From an uncultured Christensenella sp. (GTDB taxonomy: Bacteria > Bacillota > Clostridia > Christensenellales > Borkfalkiaceae): a stretch of 64,000 bases of DNA. The translations under genes and the position numbers were made by a program. Positions 24,899 through 34,443 of the stretch are shown here, piece by piece. The notes beneath the pieces are model-generated. The model saw nothing but the letters and a program-made list of their open reading frames with translations, was not told where the DNA came from and did no database searches. Location of the stretch: positions 1 through 64,000 of the forward strand of contig CAJTJC010000008.1 in NCBI GenBank assembly GCA_910576655.1, in the 5' to 3' direction. Within the stretch, counting starts at the first letter, position 1, and each line of letters begins with the position of its first letter.

Positions 24899-25975
24899 AT
24901 GAAGAAATTAAACGTAGCGATTATCGGCGCGACGGGAATGGTGGGTCAGCGTTTTCTGCTTTTGCTCGAAAATCACCCGCTGTTTAACGTGACGCACCTC
25001 GCCGCCTCGGCTTCGTCCGCAGGCAAAAAGTACCGCGACGCGGTGAAAAGATGGAATTTTTCAACTCCAATACCGCAAAACTTCGCGGATATGACCGTTC
25101 TCGACGCGACGGCTGATATGAAGAGCATTGCCGCCTCGGTCGACTTCTGCTTTTGCGCCGTCAACATGAAAAAGGACGAAATACGCGTGCTCGAAGAAGC
25201 GTACGCCAAATGCGAATGTCCCGTAATTTCCAACAATTCGGCGCACCGCTCAACGCCCGACGTGCCTATGATTATTCCCGAAATAAACCCCGAGCATACC
25301 GAGGTTATTAAATATCAGAGAGCTCGGCTCGGGACGAAGCGCGGCTTTATAGCCGTAAAAAGCAACTGCTCGCTTCAATCGTACGTCCCCCTTCTTCACC
25401 CCTTGAAAAAATTCGGGATAAAGAGCGTGGCGGTAACTACCTATCAGGCGATTTCGGGCGCGGGCAAGACTTTTGAAACCATGCCCGAAATTATTGACAA
25501 CGTAATTCCGTTTATCGGCGGCGAAGAGGAAAAAAGCGAAACCGAACCGCTTAAAATTTGGGGCAGAGTGGAAAACGGTAAAATAATAAACGCCGACAGC
25601 CCCGCAATTACCGCGCAGTGCCTGAGAGTCCCCGTTTCAGACGGACATACGGCGGCGTGCTTCGTTTCTTTTGAACGAAAGCCGACCAAGGAAGAGATTA
25701 TCGGGGCATGGGAAAGCTTTTCGGGCGAACCGCAAAGGCTTGCACTCCCCTCCGCGCCAAAGAAATTCATTCATTATTTAAGCGAGGAAAACCGCCCTCA
25801 GCCCGCGCTTGACAGAGGGTGCGAGAACGGTATGGCCGTCACCGTAGGAAGGCTGAGAGAGGACGCCGTATTCGACTATAAATTTATAGGACTGTCGCAC
25901 AACACGCTTCGCGGCGCGGCGGGCGGCGCTGTCCTGCTTGCCGAGCTTTTGGCGGCAAAAGGATATTTGCAATGA
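24899..25975 (+). CDS. asd: Aspartate-semialdehyde dehydrogenase
   Basis: 358 residues of the archaeal/fungal-type Asd. The NADP-binding GATGMVGQRF is near residue 10, the catalytic Cys is in AVKSNCSLQS near 158, and VTTYQAISGAG follows. It reduces aspartyl phosphate to the semialdehyde, the branch point to lysine, threonine and methionine. It is the first gene of asd-dapA-dapB and its stop overlaps the dapA start (ATGA). Initiation appears leaderless. Confidence 0.96.
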   Translation: MKKLNVAIIGATGMVGQRFLLLLENHPLFNVTHLAASASSAGKKYRDAVKRWNFSTPIPQNFADMTVLDATADMKSIAASVDFCFCAVNMKKDEIRVLEEAYAKCECPVISNNSAHRSTPDVPMIIPEINPEHTEVIKYQRARLGTKRGFIAVKSNCSLQSYVPLLHPLKKFGIKSVAVTTYQAISGAGKTFETMPEIIDNVIPFIGGEEEKSETEPLKIWGRVENGKIINADSPAITAQCLRVPVSDGHTAACFVSFERKPTKEEIIGAWESFSGEPQRLALPSAPKKFIHYLSEENRPQPALDRGCENGMAVTVGRLREDAVFDYKFIGLSHNTLRGAAGGAVLLAELLAAKGYLQ

Positions 25976-26847
25976 AAGGAATTTTCAGCGGGGTAATAAC
26001 CGCAATGATTACGCCGTTCGACGGCGGCGTCAACTTCGACGCGTTCGAAAAATTAATCGACTACCAGATAGAGGGCGGCGCAGACGCGCTGGTTATTCTC
26101 GGCACCACGGGCGAGCCCGCCACAATGACCGAGAGCGAAAAAGAGGATACTATCCGTTTTGCGGTTAAAAAAGTCGCGGGCAGAATAAAGATAATAGTGG
26201 GCGCGGGCAGCAACGATACGCAAAAGGCGGTTGCCGCGGCAATACGCGCGGAGAAACTGGGCGCGGACGGAATACTTGCGGTCACGCCGTATTACAACAA
26301 GTGTACGCAGACCGGTATATTCGAGTATTACAAGAGCATTTGTGCCGCGGTACATCTGCCCGTAATCGCATATAACGTCCCTTCGCGCACAGGCGTGAAT
26401 ATCACCCCGCAGACTGCGGAAAGGCTTGCCGATTTACCCAACCTTGCAGGCATAAAGGAAGCGAGCGGGAATATGGCTCAGGTCTGCGAAACCATGAGGC
26501 GCATACGCGGCAAGTGCGACCTGTTTTCGGGCGAGGACGCACTCAATCTGCCCATACTTGCGATAGGCGGCGCGGGCGTTATCTCGGTGGCGTCCAACGT
26601 CGCACCCAAGCAGGTTAAGCTTGTTTACGACTGCGTAAAAAGCGGCGATTTCAAAAAAGCCAACGAACTTCAGGATAAGCTTCTGCCGCTTATCGACGCC
26701 TGCTTTATAGAGGTTAATCCCATACCAGTAAAGGCTGCGTGCAATATGCTCGGCTTTGACGCGGGCGTTCCCCGCCCCCCTCTTACCGAGCTTGAACGAG
26801 AGCACAAGGAAGTGCTTTTAAAGGAATTGAAAAAGGTAATAAAATGA
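25972..26847 (+). CDS. dapA: 4-hydroxy-tetrahydrodipicolinate synthase
   Basis: 291 residues, a TIM-barrel lyase. It shows ALVILGTTGEPATM (substrate loop with the GTTGE motif), VIAYNVPSRTG (catalytic Tyr) and LAGIKEASGN with the Schiff-base Lys near 160. It condenses pyruvate with aspartate semialdehyde. Its start overlaps the asd stop and its stop overlaps the dapB start, both by four bases, implying coupled translation of the three enzymes. Confidence 0.97.
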   Translation: MKGIFSGVITAMITPFDGGVNFDAFEKLIDYQIEGGADALVILGTTGEPATMTESEKEDTIRFAVKKVAGRIKIIVGAGSNDTQKAVAAAIRAEKLGADGILAVTPYYNKCTQTGIFEYYKSICAAVHLPVIAYNVPSRTGVNITPQTAERLADLPNLAGIKEASGNMAQVCETMRRIRGKCDLFSGEDALNLPILAIGGAGVISVASNVAPKQVKLVYDCVKSGDFKKANELQDKLLPLIDACFIEVNPIPVKAACNMLGFDAGVPRPPLTELEREHKEVLLKELKKVIK

Positions 26848-27575
26848 TTAATGTTTTGATTTGCGGAATAGGCGGCAAAATGGGCGCCGCACTTTACGGA
26901 CTTTTACGCGACGGAAACGCGCGGGCGGTGTGCGGCGTGGATTTGCACGCGCCCGAAAACGTGAGTATTCCCGTATATCCGTCCTTTAACGAGGTAAAAG
27001 AAAAGGTCGACGTAATAATCGACTTTTCATCCCCCGCCGTTTTGAAGGGCGAGCTTGACTGGGCGGTCAAAAACGGAGTGCCCGTCGTTCTCGGCTCAAC
27101 GGGATTTTCGGATAGCGATTTGCAGCTTATAGAGAACAGCGCGAAAAGCATCGCAATATTCAGGACTGCGAACTTCTCGCTGGGCGTAAATCTTTTAATG
27201 AAGCTCGTTCGGCAAAGCGCTGAGGTTTTAGGCGAGGGCTTCGACATAGAGATAATCGAAAAGCACCACAACCAGAAAGCCGACGCCCCCTCCGGCACCG
27301 CGCTGATGCTTGCCGAAAGCGCGAACGTCGGCAATAGCAATTACGTTTACGGCAGAGAGGGCGCGTGCAGGCGCGGAAGCGAAATAGGCATACACGCCGT
27401 CCGCGGCGGCACAATCGTCGGCGAGCACGACGTAATGTTCGCGGGCGAGGACGAAATAATTACCCTGTCGCACTCGGCCCGTTCCAAAAAAGTTTTCGCC
27501 GCAGGCGCAATAAAGGCAGCCCTCTTCCTTGCGGGCAAGCCCGCCGGCAAATACGACATGCAGGATATAATTTAA
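26844..27575 (+). CDS. dapB: 4-hydroxy-tetrahydrodipicolinate reductase
   Basis: 243 residues. The dinucleotide-binding ICGIGGKMG lies at the N-terminus, VIDFSSPAVL and VLGSTGF are in the middle, and the catalytic region is EIIEKHHNQKADAPSGTA (His and Lys) with a late AGEDEIITLSHSARS. It reduces the DapA product to tetrahydrodipicolinate, which DapL (42290) aminates directly. It is the last gene of the operon, ended by a strong terminator. Confidence 0.96.
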   Translation: MINVLICGIGGKMGAALYGLLRDGNARAVCGVDLHAPENVSIPVYPSFNEVKEKVDVIIDFSSPAVLKGELDWAVKNGVPVVLGSTGFSDSDLQLIENSAKSIAIFRTANFSLGVNLLMKLVRQSAEVLGEGFDIEIIEKHHNQKADAPSGTALMLAESANVGNSNYVYGREGACRRGSEIGIHAVRGGTIVGEHDVMFAGEDEIITLSHSARSKKVFAAGAIKAALFLAGKPAGKYDMQDII

Positions 27576-27578
27576 GTA

Positions 27579-27620
27579 ACAAGTGCAACAAGAAAATTCT
27601 TGTTGCACTTGTTTTTATTT
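27579..27620 (+). terminator. Strong intrinsic terminator of the dap operon
   Basis: ACAAGTGCAACAAG / CTTGTTGCACTTGT, a perfect 14-bp stem with a six-base loop, followed by TTTTATTTT. Confidence 0.95.
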
Positions 27621-27697
27621 TCTTTTACAGAAAAAACCGACGTTGAAAATTTTAAATCTAACTTTTAAAAGTAAAATATAACCCGCATGATTTTCTG

Positions 27698-28639
27698 TTA
27701 GACGTTATTGTTTACACGATATACCTTAACACTGTATAGTGCGTTTTCTAAAAACGTCACTCCGTGAATTTCAGTTTTGCCTAAGCCCTCAAACGAACAG
27801 CCCTTGTTGATAAATTCTAACGAAACGACTATATTTCCGCCGACCGTCCCGTAATACTCGGCTATTTTAACGTCATAAATCGAATTGTAAGGATATGTTG
27901 ACTCATATTTAAAATACGCAAGCTTTATTTCGGTTTTTGTTGAATAATTCAACTTATCCTTCGGTTCTTCGAAACATCCGACGTAAGGATTTTCGCCCAA
28001 ATCGTTATCCGGATATTTTTTAGTCATTTGCTCGAAATGAGCGCACGATATAGTTTTTAAATCGTTTTCCGTTAGCAAACCGCACTCCATTGCAGACTTT
28101 AAATCGTAAACCCTGCCTTTCACTTCGTAATTCGGCACGTCCTCCGCAGTAAATAACATTATTTGATTTTCCCAAAAATTCTTAAATATTACGCCTGCAA
28201 TCTCGGTCTCTTCATACCCTTCCGAAATTATAGACGAATAACTGTCATAGTCCGAATAGATTGTCACAACGGGATTGCCGTTATAAGTACCGTAATAGTT
28301 ATAAATTTTTACTTTTTCCAAAGAACCTTGCGGAGTTTTCACTATTTTTTGCAGATAAGCAAGTTTAAGCGTTCTTTCCGTTTCCGCAGACAATTCTTCG
28401 TGAGAGCTAAACTTCCCATCGTAAGGATTAACTTCAGCGTAGCCATCGTAATAACGGCAAGCAATACTTTCCAAATCCCGCTCTGTAAGAAAGCCCAAAT
28501 CATCAGCCTGAAACAAATTTAAAAAGCTTCCTGCAACTTTCGGATTTTGCGTTGCTGCCTGTTTACCGCAGCCTGAAAATACCGACGCGACACCCAAAGC
28601 AGTTAAACCTGCAACCAGCAATGAAATAATCTTTTTCAT
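27698..28639 (-). CDS. Lipoprotein with two repeated domains, function unknown
   Basis: 313 residues. The lipobox SVFSGCGK places Cys near 24. Two similar units of about 130 residues follow. The first has FLTERDLESIACRYYDGY, LKLAYLQ and KIYNYYGTYNGNPVVTI, ending ETEIAGVIF. The second has LLTENDLKTISCAHFEQM, IKLAYFKYE and KIAEYYGTVGGNIVVSL, ending KTEIHGVTF. I do not recognise the domain. GGAGG precedes the ATG at 28639. The gene is more AT-rich than its neighbours and may be a recent arrival. It stands alone between terminators. Confidence 0.7.
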   Translation of the reverse strand: MKKIISLLVAGLTALGVASVFSGCGKQAATQNPKVAGSFLNLFQADDLGFLTERDLESIACRYYDGYAEVNPYDGKFSSHEELSAETERTLKLAYLQKIVKTPQGSLEKVKIYNYYGTYNGNPVVTIYSDYDSYSSIISEGYEETEIAGVIFKNFWENQIMLFTAEDVPNYEVKGRVYDLKSAMECGLLTENDLKTISCAHFEQMTKKYPDNDLGENPYVGCFEEPKDKLNYSTKTEIKLAYFKYESTYPYNSIYDVKIAEYYGTVGGNIVVSLEFINKGCSFEGLGKTEIHGVTFLENALYSVKVYRVNNNV

Positions 28640-28746
28640 AATACCTCCTTCGTTCTGCAAGAATTTACATTCTTGCAAATTAATTATACCATAGCGTTTT
28701 GCTTTTTGCAATATGAAAACAAAATTATTTATTCGATATAACTTTA

Positions 28747-28773
28747 ACCCGCGACGGCAAAGCCGTCGCGGGT
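28747..28773. terminator. Intrinsic terminator (hairpin)
   Basis: ACCCGCGACGGC / GCCGTCGCGGGT perfect 12-bp stem with an AAA loop, directly after the helicase stop. There is no T tract, so it may be Rho-assisted or a processing signal. Confidence 0.6.
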
Positions 28774-28778
28774 ATACA

Positions 28779-31700
28779 TTAAGACAGGGTTATTTTGTCT
28801 GAAATGCTGCGGATAAAAATGCCGCGCTTCACGCCCTCGTCAATGCAGGCGGAAATAAATGCGGTGAACTTTTCCGACGAACGGACTTTAAGTTCTTTTA
28901 AAACGGCGGGAACGAGCTCGTCCACGTAGACGCTGACGCGGCTTAAAAGTATGCCCTTTACAAGCGATATAACGTCGTACGGCGTAAAGTCGGTGTCTAC
29001 GGAGCGAAGCTGCGTTCCTTCCTCCACGCGGTACCTGTCGAACGACGAATACTTGTCGGCGCGGAAATAATACTTATTGCCGAGAATTTTCGCCCGCGCG
29101 AACCCGCATAGATTGATAAGCGTTGTCAGCTTGTTTTCAAGCTTGACGCCGTACTTCGATATTCCGTACTGCGCAAGCGTGCGCTTTATCAAAAACTGGT
29201 GCGATATAGGCTCCTCCGCGGCTACGACCGACTTTATGGTACGGACGACATCCGCGTCGTTTTTGCCGCCTAAGATATATTCGGGCGCACATTCCTTTAC
29301 GTCGGTTTTGCACGCCTTGTACGGCTTTTTAAAGCTGGTAACCGACGGCTTCGCGCTTGCGGTAAGCCTGTCGAGGAAGTCCTTAATCTTCTTTATTTCG
29401 CGCTTGGGATTGTTAAAGAAGTTAAGCGCGTACAGCCTTACCACGTTCCAGTTGTTGCGTTTAAGCGTCTGCACCTGCAAAATCGTCCTGTCCTTGACCG
29501 AGAACGAGCTTTGCGAACCGTCGCAAAGCACTGCGAGTATAAAGTTGTGCCTGTTCTGCGGGTCGACGACGGCAACGTCGATTTTGAAGTCGGAAACGCC
29601 GACGTCGCAGCGACATTCGTAGCCGTAGGACGAAAGCTCTTCCGCAATGAATTTGCCAATTCCCTGTTTATTCAAAATTATTTCGTTTGACTTGACGGAA
29701 ATGCTCGTTCTGCCCTTTTCGGCAAATTCGAGGAAGGCTTTAAGCCCCGCGACGCCGCGCGAATTAGTGCGCGACATATCTATCATAGAATAGCGCATAG
29801 ACGAGAAAACCATCATTTCTTCCCTTGCGCGGGATACCGCGACGTTGAGCCTGCGCCAACCGCCGAGTTGGTTAAGCGGTCCGAAGTTGAGCGATATTTT
29901 GCCGTGAGCGTCGGGTCCGTAGCAAACCGAGAATAAAATGACGTCGCGTTCGTCGCCCTGCACGTTTTCAAGGTTTTTAACGAACAGCGGCTCCTCTCGC
30001 TCGAATGCAACCTCTTCGAGGCGATGCTCGGCAATTTTCTTGGAAAGCATGCGCTCTATAAACACCTGCTGCGGGGTTGAAAACGTGACTATACCTATGC
30101 TCGAATGTCTGAGCCTGTCGTCTTTAAGTCTTCTTATAACCTCGTCGACGAGCGCCGCCGCCTCTTTTTTGTTGCACTTGCTAAGCCCTCTTTCGTAAAC
30201 GCCGTCCTCGAGGTATTTCATGGTTACCTTGCTTTCGAGCGCGTCGGGCGAAGGATAGGTGCAGAGCCTGTTGGAATAGTACATTACGTTGGAGAACGCA
30301 ATCAGACTTTCGTGCTTGGAGCGGTAATGCCAGACGAGGTGCTTTTCGGGTATGCCGAGCGCGAGACAGTCGTCGAGCACCGATTCCAAGTCCTCGGTTT
30401 CGGGGTTGTCCTCGTCCTGCCCCGACGCGGTGAAGAACGTGGTCGGCGGCATCTGCTTGGGGTCGCCGACGATAATCGCACTCTTAGCGCGGGCGAGCGA
30501 GGGCACCGCCTCGCAGGTGGGCATCTGCGACGCCTCGTCGAAAATGACGGTATCGAAAAGCTCGGGGTCGGCGGGCAGATACTGCGAAACGGTAGCGGGG
30601 CTCATAAGCATGCACGGCGCGACTATTCGCATAAGCTGGGGAATTTCCGTAAACAGGTTGCGCAGATTAAAGCCGCGCATATTGCCCTTTACGCTGCGGT
30701 TGAAAGCCATCATTTCAAGCGCGAGCGGCCCCTCCGTTTCGGGCTCGGGCAGTCTGGAAACGAGCACCTCGCGCAGGTGACTGCGCGTCAGGTCGTTAAA
30801 CTCCTCGATAAGTTGCGAGAACGACGCTGCCGTCGCCTCCTGCACGCTTGCCGAGAACGACGCCAAATCCTCGTCCGCAGGAATGTTGGTCTGAATGAAG
30901 TTGCGGTAGACGTTCTTTCTGAACGAGCCGAGAATCGCGTTGCCGCTTATCCTGCCGTTTTCCATTGCCGCAGTCATAAATTTGAGCCCGCTGTCTTCAA
31001 GCTGCTTTGCCGTGGACTTGTACAGGCACCAGGCGGGCAGCATATCGATATTGTCGATTAACGCGGTGCATTTTACCGTGTAATAGTCGAACAAATCGCA
31101 GTCCGCAGTCTCTTTTTTATCTATTTTAAGGGTCTTTAAAAAGGTTTCGCAGCTCTTGTTGAACGAGGCTATCGCAAGCATAAGCCCCGTGACAAGCGGA
31201 CGAAGCTGCCCGCCCGACGCGCCTATACACACGCTGTTGAACGCGTCCGCATTGTAGTCCATAAACACCTGAGCGCAAAGCGAATGTAAATCGTAAAGCG
31301 GCTTTAAAAAGTCCTCGCGCTTTTTGGCGTTAATCGCACCCCCCATAGCCGCGAAGTGCGCGCCGAGTCTGGTGTTGGTAAACATACGCTTTTTGTACTC
31401 TTCAAGCTCTCTTGCGCGCTTTATCCAGTCCACCTCCTCCTTTTCCTTCAAAGGAGTTTCCGCGCACTTGTTCATGCGCTTGATAATAGTCAGAAGCAGC
31501 TTGGACGAACGGTAGTTGTCGCCCCAGTTTTCAAGCTCGTCATCGATTTTGTCTGCAAGCTTGCCGATTTCGGGCAGAGCCTTGAAGCGCGTCGCCCAAA
31601 GCCTTACGGCGTTATCGTAGAGTATATTAGCGTTGTAGAATTTGTAAAATTCGGTTTCGTCGCACTCGAAGAACTCCTCCAACGCGCCGCTCTTCAAAAT

Positions 31701-34394
31701 GCCGAGTATGCTTGTAAGCGACTTCAATTTCAGCGCGGTGAATTTACTTACCTTCTGATTGAAGGTATCGTTGAAAAGCGCGATATAATTTTTGAGATGC
31801 TTCAATTCCGCGATAAGCACCTCCGCCGCGCAAAGTACGCCCGTACGCACGCCGCGGTCGCACTCGGTCAACCCTACGCCCGAGAACGGCGAGCGGTACA
31901 CGCCGCCGCACTCCTCCGCCGCCGCCTGCGAGGTTATAAGCATTTTCTCGCACTCGGCAAGCTTTTCCTCGGTAAGCGAATCGTAGAACGTGCTTTCAAT
32001 ATCCACAAGCTCGGGCGCGTTCTTGTTTTGCAGATAATAGAGTATCGCCTCGTACACCGAAACGCCCAACCTGCGCTTTTTGTGCAGCGCGCAAAGCGGC
32101 GCCTTCAAGGTGTTGCGCGCGGACTTGATTCGCTCGCCCGCGGCGGCGAACCTACCGTCCGAGGTCTCGCATTTGAGCGCGAGCGTATTTTCTATCGAAC
32201 GGACTATTTCGCCCTTGTCTGCGGTCTTGCCCGAATGAAGCTCCATACAGAAGTCGCCGACGCCTATATCGGAAAGACGCTTTTTTACAACCTGCAACGC
32301 CGCCTGCTTTTCGGCGACGAACAGCACGCGCTTGCCGTTGAACATTGCGTTTGCAATCATATTGGTTATAGTCTGACTCTTACCCGTGCCCGGAGGGCCG
32401 TGCAGCACGAAGGTAGTCCCCTTAGCCGACTCCGCAACCGCGGCGTACTGCGTGCTGTCGCACGGCAACGGGGTTATAATATCGCACGGTTCGCCGTCGT
32501 CCTCGCCCTCGCCCGTAAGCTTGTTATTTTCCATTTTGTTTGCATTGGACAGCAAACTTGCGATAAGCGGATTTCTCTTGTAGTCGGCAATATTCTTTTT
32601 GACATCCGCCCACATCGCGTAGCGCGCAAACGTGAACTGCGAAAGGTAAACGTCCTCGTAGACAGACCACCCCTTCATGTTCGCCGTCTTTGCGCGGAAT
32701 ACCGCTATTATTTCCTTAGGCGAAAGCTCTTTGCCGTCAAGCCCGCGAATATCTATGCCGAATTCCTGTTTCAAAAATTCGAGCAACGTCGTGTTTACCT
32801 CGTACCCCTCGCCTATTTCAAGCGTTATTACCGAGTTTTTGCTCTTTTTAACATTGACAGACAAAAGGGCAAGCGGCGCGAACTTATGCTCGCTGTCGCT
32901 CTTGTGCTTCCATTTGAGAAAACCGAAAGCAAGGTACAGCGTCTTTGCCCCCGTCTCTTCCTCCGACGCACGCGACTTCCTTATAAGCGAGCCCACGACC
33001 TCTGAAAGGGTTTCCGACCCCGAATAACACCTAAGCTGCCCCGACTTCATTTCTATGGAAATAAGCTCTTCCATACTCTTGACGGTAGCGCCGCCGAAGT
33101 ACGCCGCATCCTTTATGGCGGAGGCGGGCGGGCTTAGCCTGAATTTGTCTTTGAGCGCAAGCCGCTCGCAGAACGCGTGCAAATCCGCGGAAAGCAGATG
33201 CAGACAGTCGCGCTTATAGCGGAAATTCAACAGGTTGTTGCGAAGAGATAAATCGAGCAGACGGCGCTGCCAGGACTTGTCCTTCGATTCCGTACGCGAG
33301 TATTCGTACTTGCTTGCGTCGATTAACTGACGCGGCTTCGCGCTGTACGAAAGCTCTTTATCGTCCAACAGCTCATAGCCCGACTTGGTCTTTACTTTGA
33401 GCGGCAGAGGAAAAATTCCTCCTATCCTGCTGCGCTTGACGTCGAGACAGAGGTCGAACGAGTTGCTGCGTATAAACGATTCGAAGTGGGACGCGCTGGT
33501 CGTAAAGCTTGCGTTTTTGTGCGCGAACATATCGTCGCAGTCGAACACTGCAAGGTTATTGACGCCGTCCATTATATATCTTTCTATTACCGAAATATCG
33601 TCCTGTACCGAACACGAAAAACAGCTTTCATACAGCCACACGCCTACGCCGACCTTGTTTTTACCCATTACGAGAACGGGATTCAGCTTGGTCGCCTCGA
33701 AGCACGACGCGGCGAAAAGCGCAAGCTCCAACGGCGTAGCGCTCTTGTTTTTGACTATCTTACTTATATCGCCCGCACAGACCGTTTCGGTAAGGTCCTT
33801 ATCCTCTACGCGCTCTATATCAAGGTGGCGTATCGCCGAATATACTGCGGCGACGGCGTTGCGGACGGCGTTTCTGTCATTGCCGGCATAGCCGCTCCAC
33901 TCCGACGAATAGCCCCAGGTTTTAAGCTGCAAGCCCGCCTCGGCAAGTATTTTCTGACAGTCGGCAAGCTTGGGCCGCACGAACGCGGCAAGCATTTCCA
34001 CGTTGCCAGAAAGTCCGCTCCAACAGTCTATCGGCAGAGCGAGCACCTCGGCTTTAAGCGAACAGACGGCGTTTTTGCCCTGCATAAGCTTGATTACGAC
34101 TTTGCATTTTTCGGGCTGCTCGAGGTCGGCGAGATATTTGGGGTTGAGTATATTTTCAACCGTGACCGACATACTGCTTTCGTGCGGGATTTCCGAAACG
34201 GGAATTTCCGTGGGCAGAATAAGCTCGTTCCCGCTGATGCAGACGGTGACGTCCTGCGCGTTTTCCTCCGAGCGGTTGAAAATTTTGAACGTCGTAAAAA
34301 GCGGCAGACGGCAATAATAGGTCGCGTAGCTTACCGCATTCAGAAGTTCGCCTTCGATATCAATCATACTTGTGTTTTTCGTTTTATTAGCCAT
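28779..34394 (-). CDS. Very large DUF4011-type SF1 helicase with MTES_1575-like nuclease fold and DUF3320
   Basis: 1871 residues. In order: an N-terminal beta-rich region; a DUF4011 segment (SWQRRLLDLSLRNNLLNFRYK near 380); an SF1 helicase core with Walker A HGPPGTGKSQTITNM near 670, Walker B DTVIFDEASQMP near 1270 and motif III-VI elements (GDPKQMPP, LVWHYRSKHESL, VQGDERDVILFSVCYG, LNVAVSRAREEM). A Vsr/MTES_1575-like restriction-endonuclease fold lies near 1560-1650 (DVGVSDFKIDVAVVDP, AVLCDGSQ), and a C-terminal DUF3320 ends the protein. In the nuclease the usual ECDG Glu is Leu, so cleavage activity is uncertain. Such proteins are often in defence islands. Its promoter (34401-34429) gives a near-leaderless mRNA. 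HelD lies 49 bases upstream. Confidence 0.88.
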   Translation of the reverse strand: MANKTKNTSMIDIEGELLNAVSYATYYCRLPLFTTFKIFNRSEENAQDVTVCISGNELILPTEIPVSEIPHESSMSVTVENILNPKYLADLEQPEKCKVVIKLMQGKNAVCSLKAEVLALPIDCWSGLSGNVEMLAAFVRPKLADCQKILAEAGLQLKTWGYSSEWSGYAGNDRNAVRNAVAAVYSAIRHLDIERVEDKDLTETVCAGDISKIVKNKSATPLELALFAASCFEATKLNPVLVMGKNKVGVGVWLYESCFSCSVQDDISVIERYIMDGVNNLAVFDCDDMFAHKNASFTTSASHFESFIRSNSFDLCLDVKRSRIGGIFPLPLKVKTKSGYELLDDKELSYSAKPRQLIDASKYEYSRTESKDKSWQRRLLDLSLRNNLLNFRYKRDCLHLLSADLHAFCERLALKDKFRLSPPASAIKDAAYFGGATVKSMEELISIEMKSGQLRCYSGSETLSEVVGSLIRKSRASEEETGAKTLYLAFGFLKWKHKSDSEHKFAPLALLSVNVKKSKNSVITLEIGEGYEVNTTLLEFLKQEFGIDIRGLDGKELSPKEIIAVFRAKTANMKGWSVYEDVYLSQFTFARYAMWADVKKNIADYKRNPLIASLLSNANKMENNKLTGEGEDDGEPCDIITPLPCDSTQYAAVAESAKGTTFVLHGPPGTGKSQTITNMIANAMFNGKRVLFVAEKQAALQVVKKRLSDIGVGDFCMELHSGKTADKGEIVRSIENTLALKCETSDGRFAAAGERIKSARNTLKAPLCALHKKRRLGVSVYEAILYYLQNKNAPELVDIESTFYDSLTEEKLAECEKMLITSQAAAEECGGVYRSPFSGVGLTECDRGVRTGVLCAAEVLIAELKHLKNYIALFNDTFNQKVSKFTALKLKSLTSILGILKSGALEEFFECDETEFYKFYNANILYDNAVRLWATRFKALPEIGKLADKIDDELENWGDNYRSSKLLLTIIKRMNKCAETPLKEKEEVDWIKRARELEEYKKRMFTNTRLGAHFAAMGGAINAKKREDFLKPLYDLHSLCAQVFMDYNADAFNSVCIGASGGQLRPLVTGLMLAIASFNKSCETFLKTLKIDKKETADCDLFDYYTVKCTALIDNIDMLPAWCLYKSTAKQLEDSGLKFMTAAMENGRISGNAILGSFRKNVYRNFIQTNIPADEDLASFSASVQEATAASFSQLIEEFNDLTRSHLREVLVSRLPEPETEGPLALEMMAFNRSVKGNMRGFNLRNLFTEIPQLMRIVAPCMLMSPATVSQYLPADPELFDTVIFDEASQMPTCEAVPSLARAKSAIIVGDPKQMPPTTFFTASGQDEDNPETEDLESVLDDCLALGIPEKHLVWHYRSKHESLIAFSNVMYYSNRLCTYPSPDALESKVTMKYLEDGVYERGLSKCNKKEAAALVDEVIRRLKDDRLRHSSIGIVTFSTPQQVFIERMLSKKIAEHRLEEVAFEREEPLFVKNLENVQGDERDVILFSVCYGPDAHGKISLNFGPLNQLGGWRRLNVAVSRAREEMMVFSSMRYSMIDMSRTNSRGVAGLKAFLEFAEKGRTSISVKSNEIILNKQGIGKFIAEELSSYGYECRCDVGVSDFKIDVAVVDPQNRHNFILAVLCDGSQSSFSVKDRTILQVQTLKRNNWNVVRLYALNFFNNPKREIKKIKDFLDRLTASAKPSVTSFKKPYKACKTDVKECAPEYILGGKNDADVVRTIKSVVAAEEPISHQFLIKRTLAQYGISKYGVKLENKLTTLINLCGFARAKILGNKYYFRADKYSSFDRYRVEEGTQLRSVDTDFTPYDVISLVKGILLSRVSVYVDELVPAVLKELKVRSSEKFTAFISACIDEGVKRGIFIRSISDKITLS

Positions 34395-34400
34395 ATTTTT

Positions 34401-34429
34401 ATTCTATCACAAATTATTTTCCCTGACAA
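34401..34429 (-). promoter_or_regulatory. Promoter of the DUF4011 helicase gene
   Basis: On the minus strand TTGTCA (34429-34424), a 17-bp spacer and TAGAAT (34406-34401) lie in the 49-bp gap after helD. The -10 ends six bases before the ATG, so the expected start is at or next to the first codon and no ribosome-binding site exists. Confidence 0.75.
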
Positions 34430-34443
34430 CAGTTATTGCCAAA

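Noticed and set aside
31356..33005. Long open frame antisense to the giant helicase gene
   Set aside because: It mirrors a GC-rich real gene, has Arg/His/Tyr-rich composition, no ribosome-binding site and no family resemblance. Many similar frames (for example 16649-17689 and 47518-48558) are the same effect.
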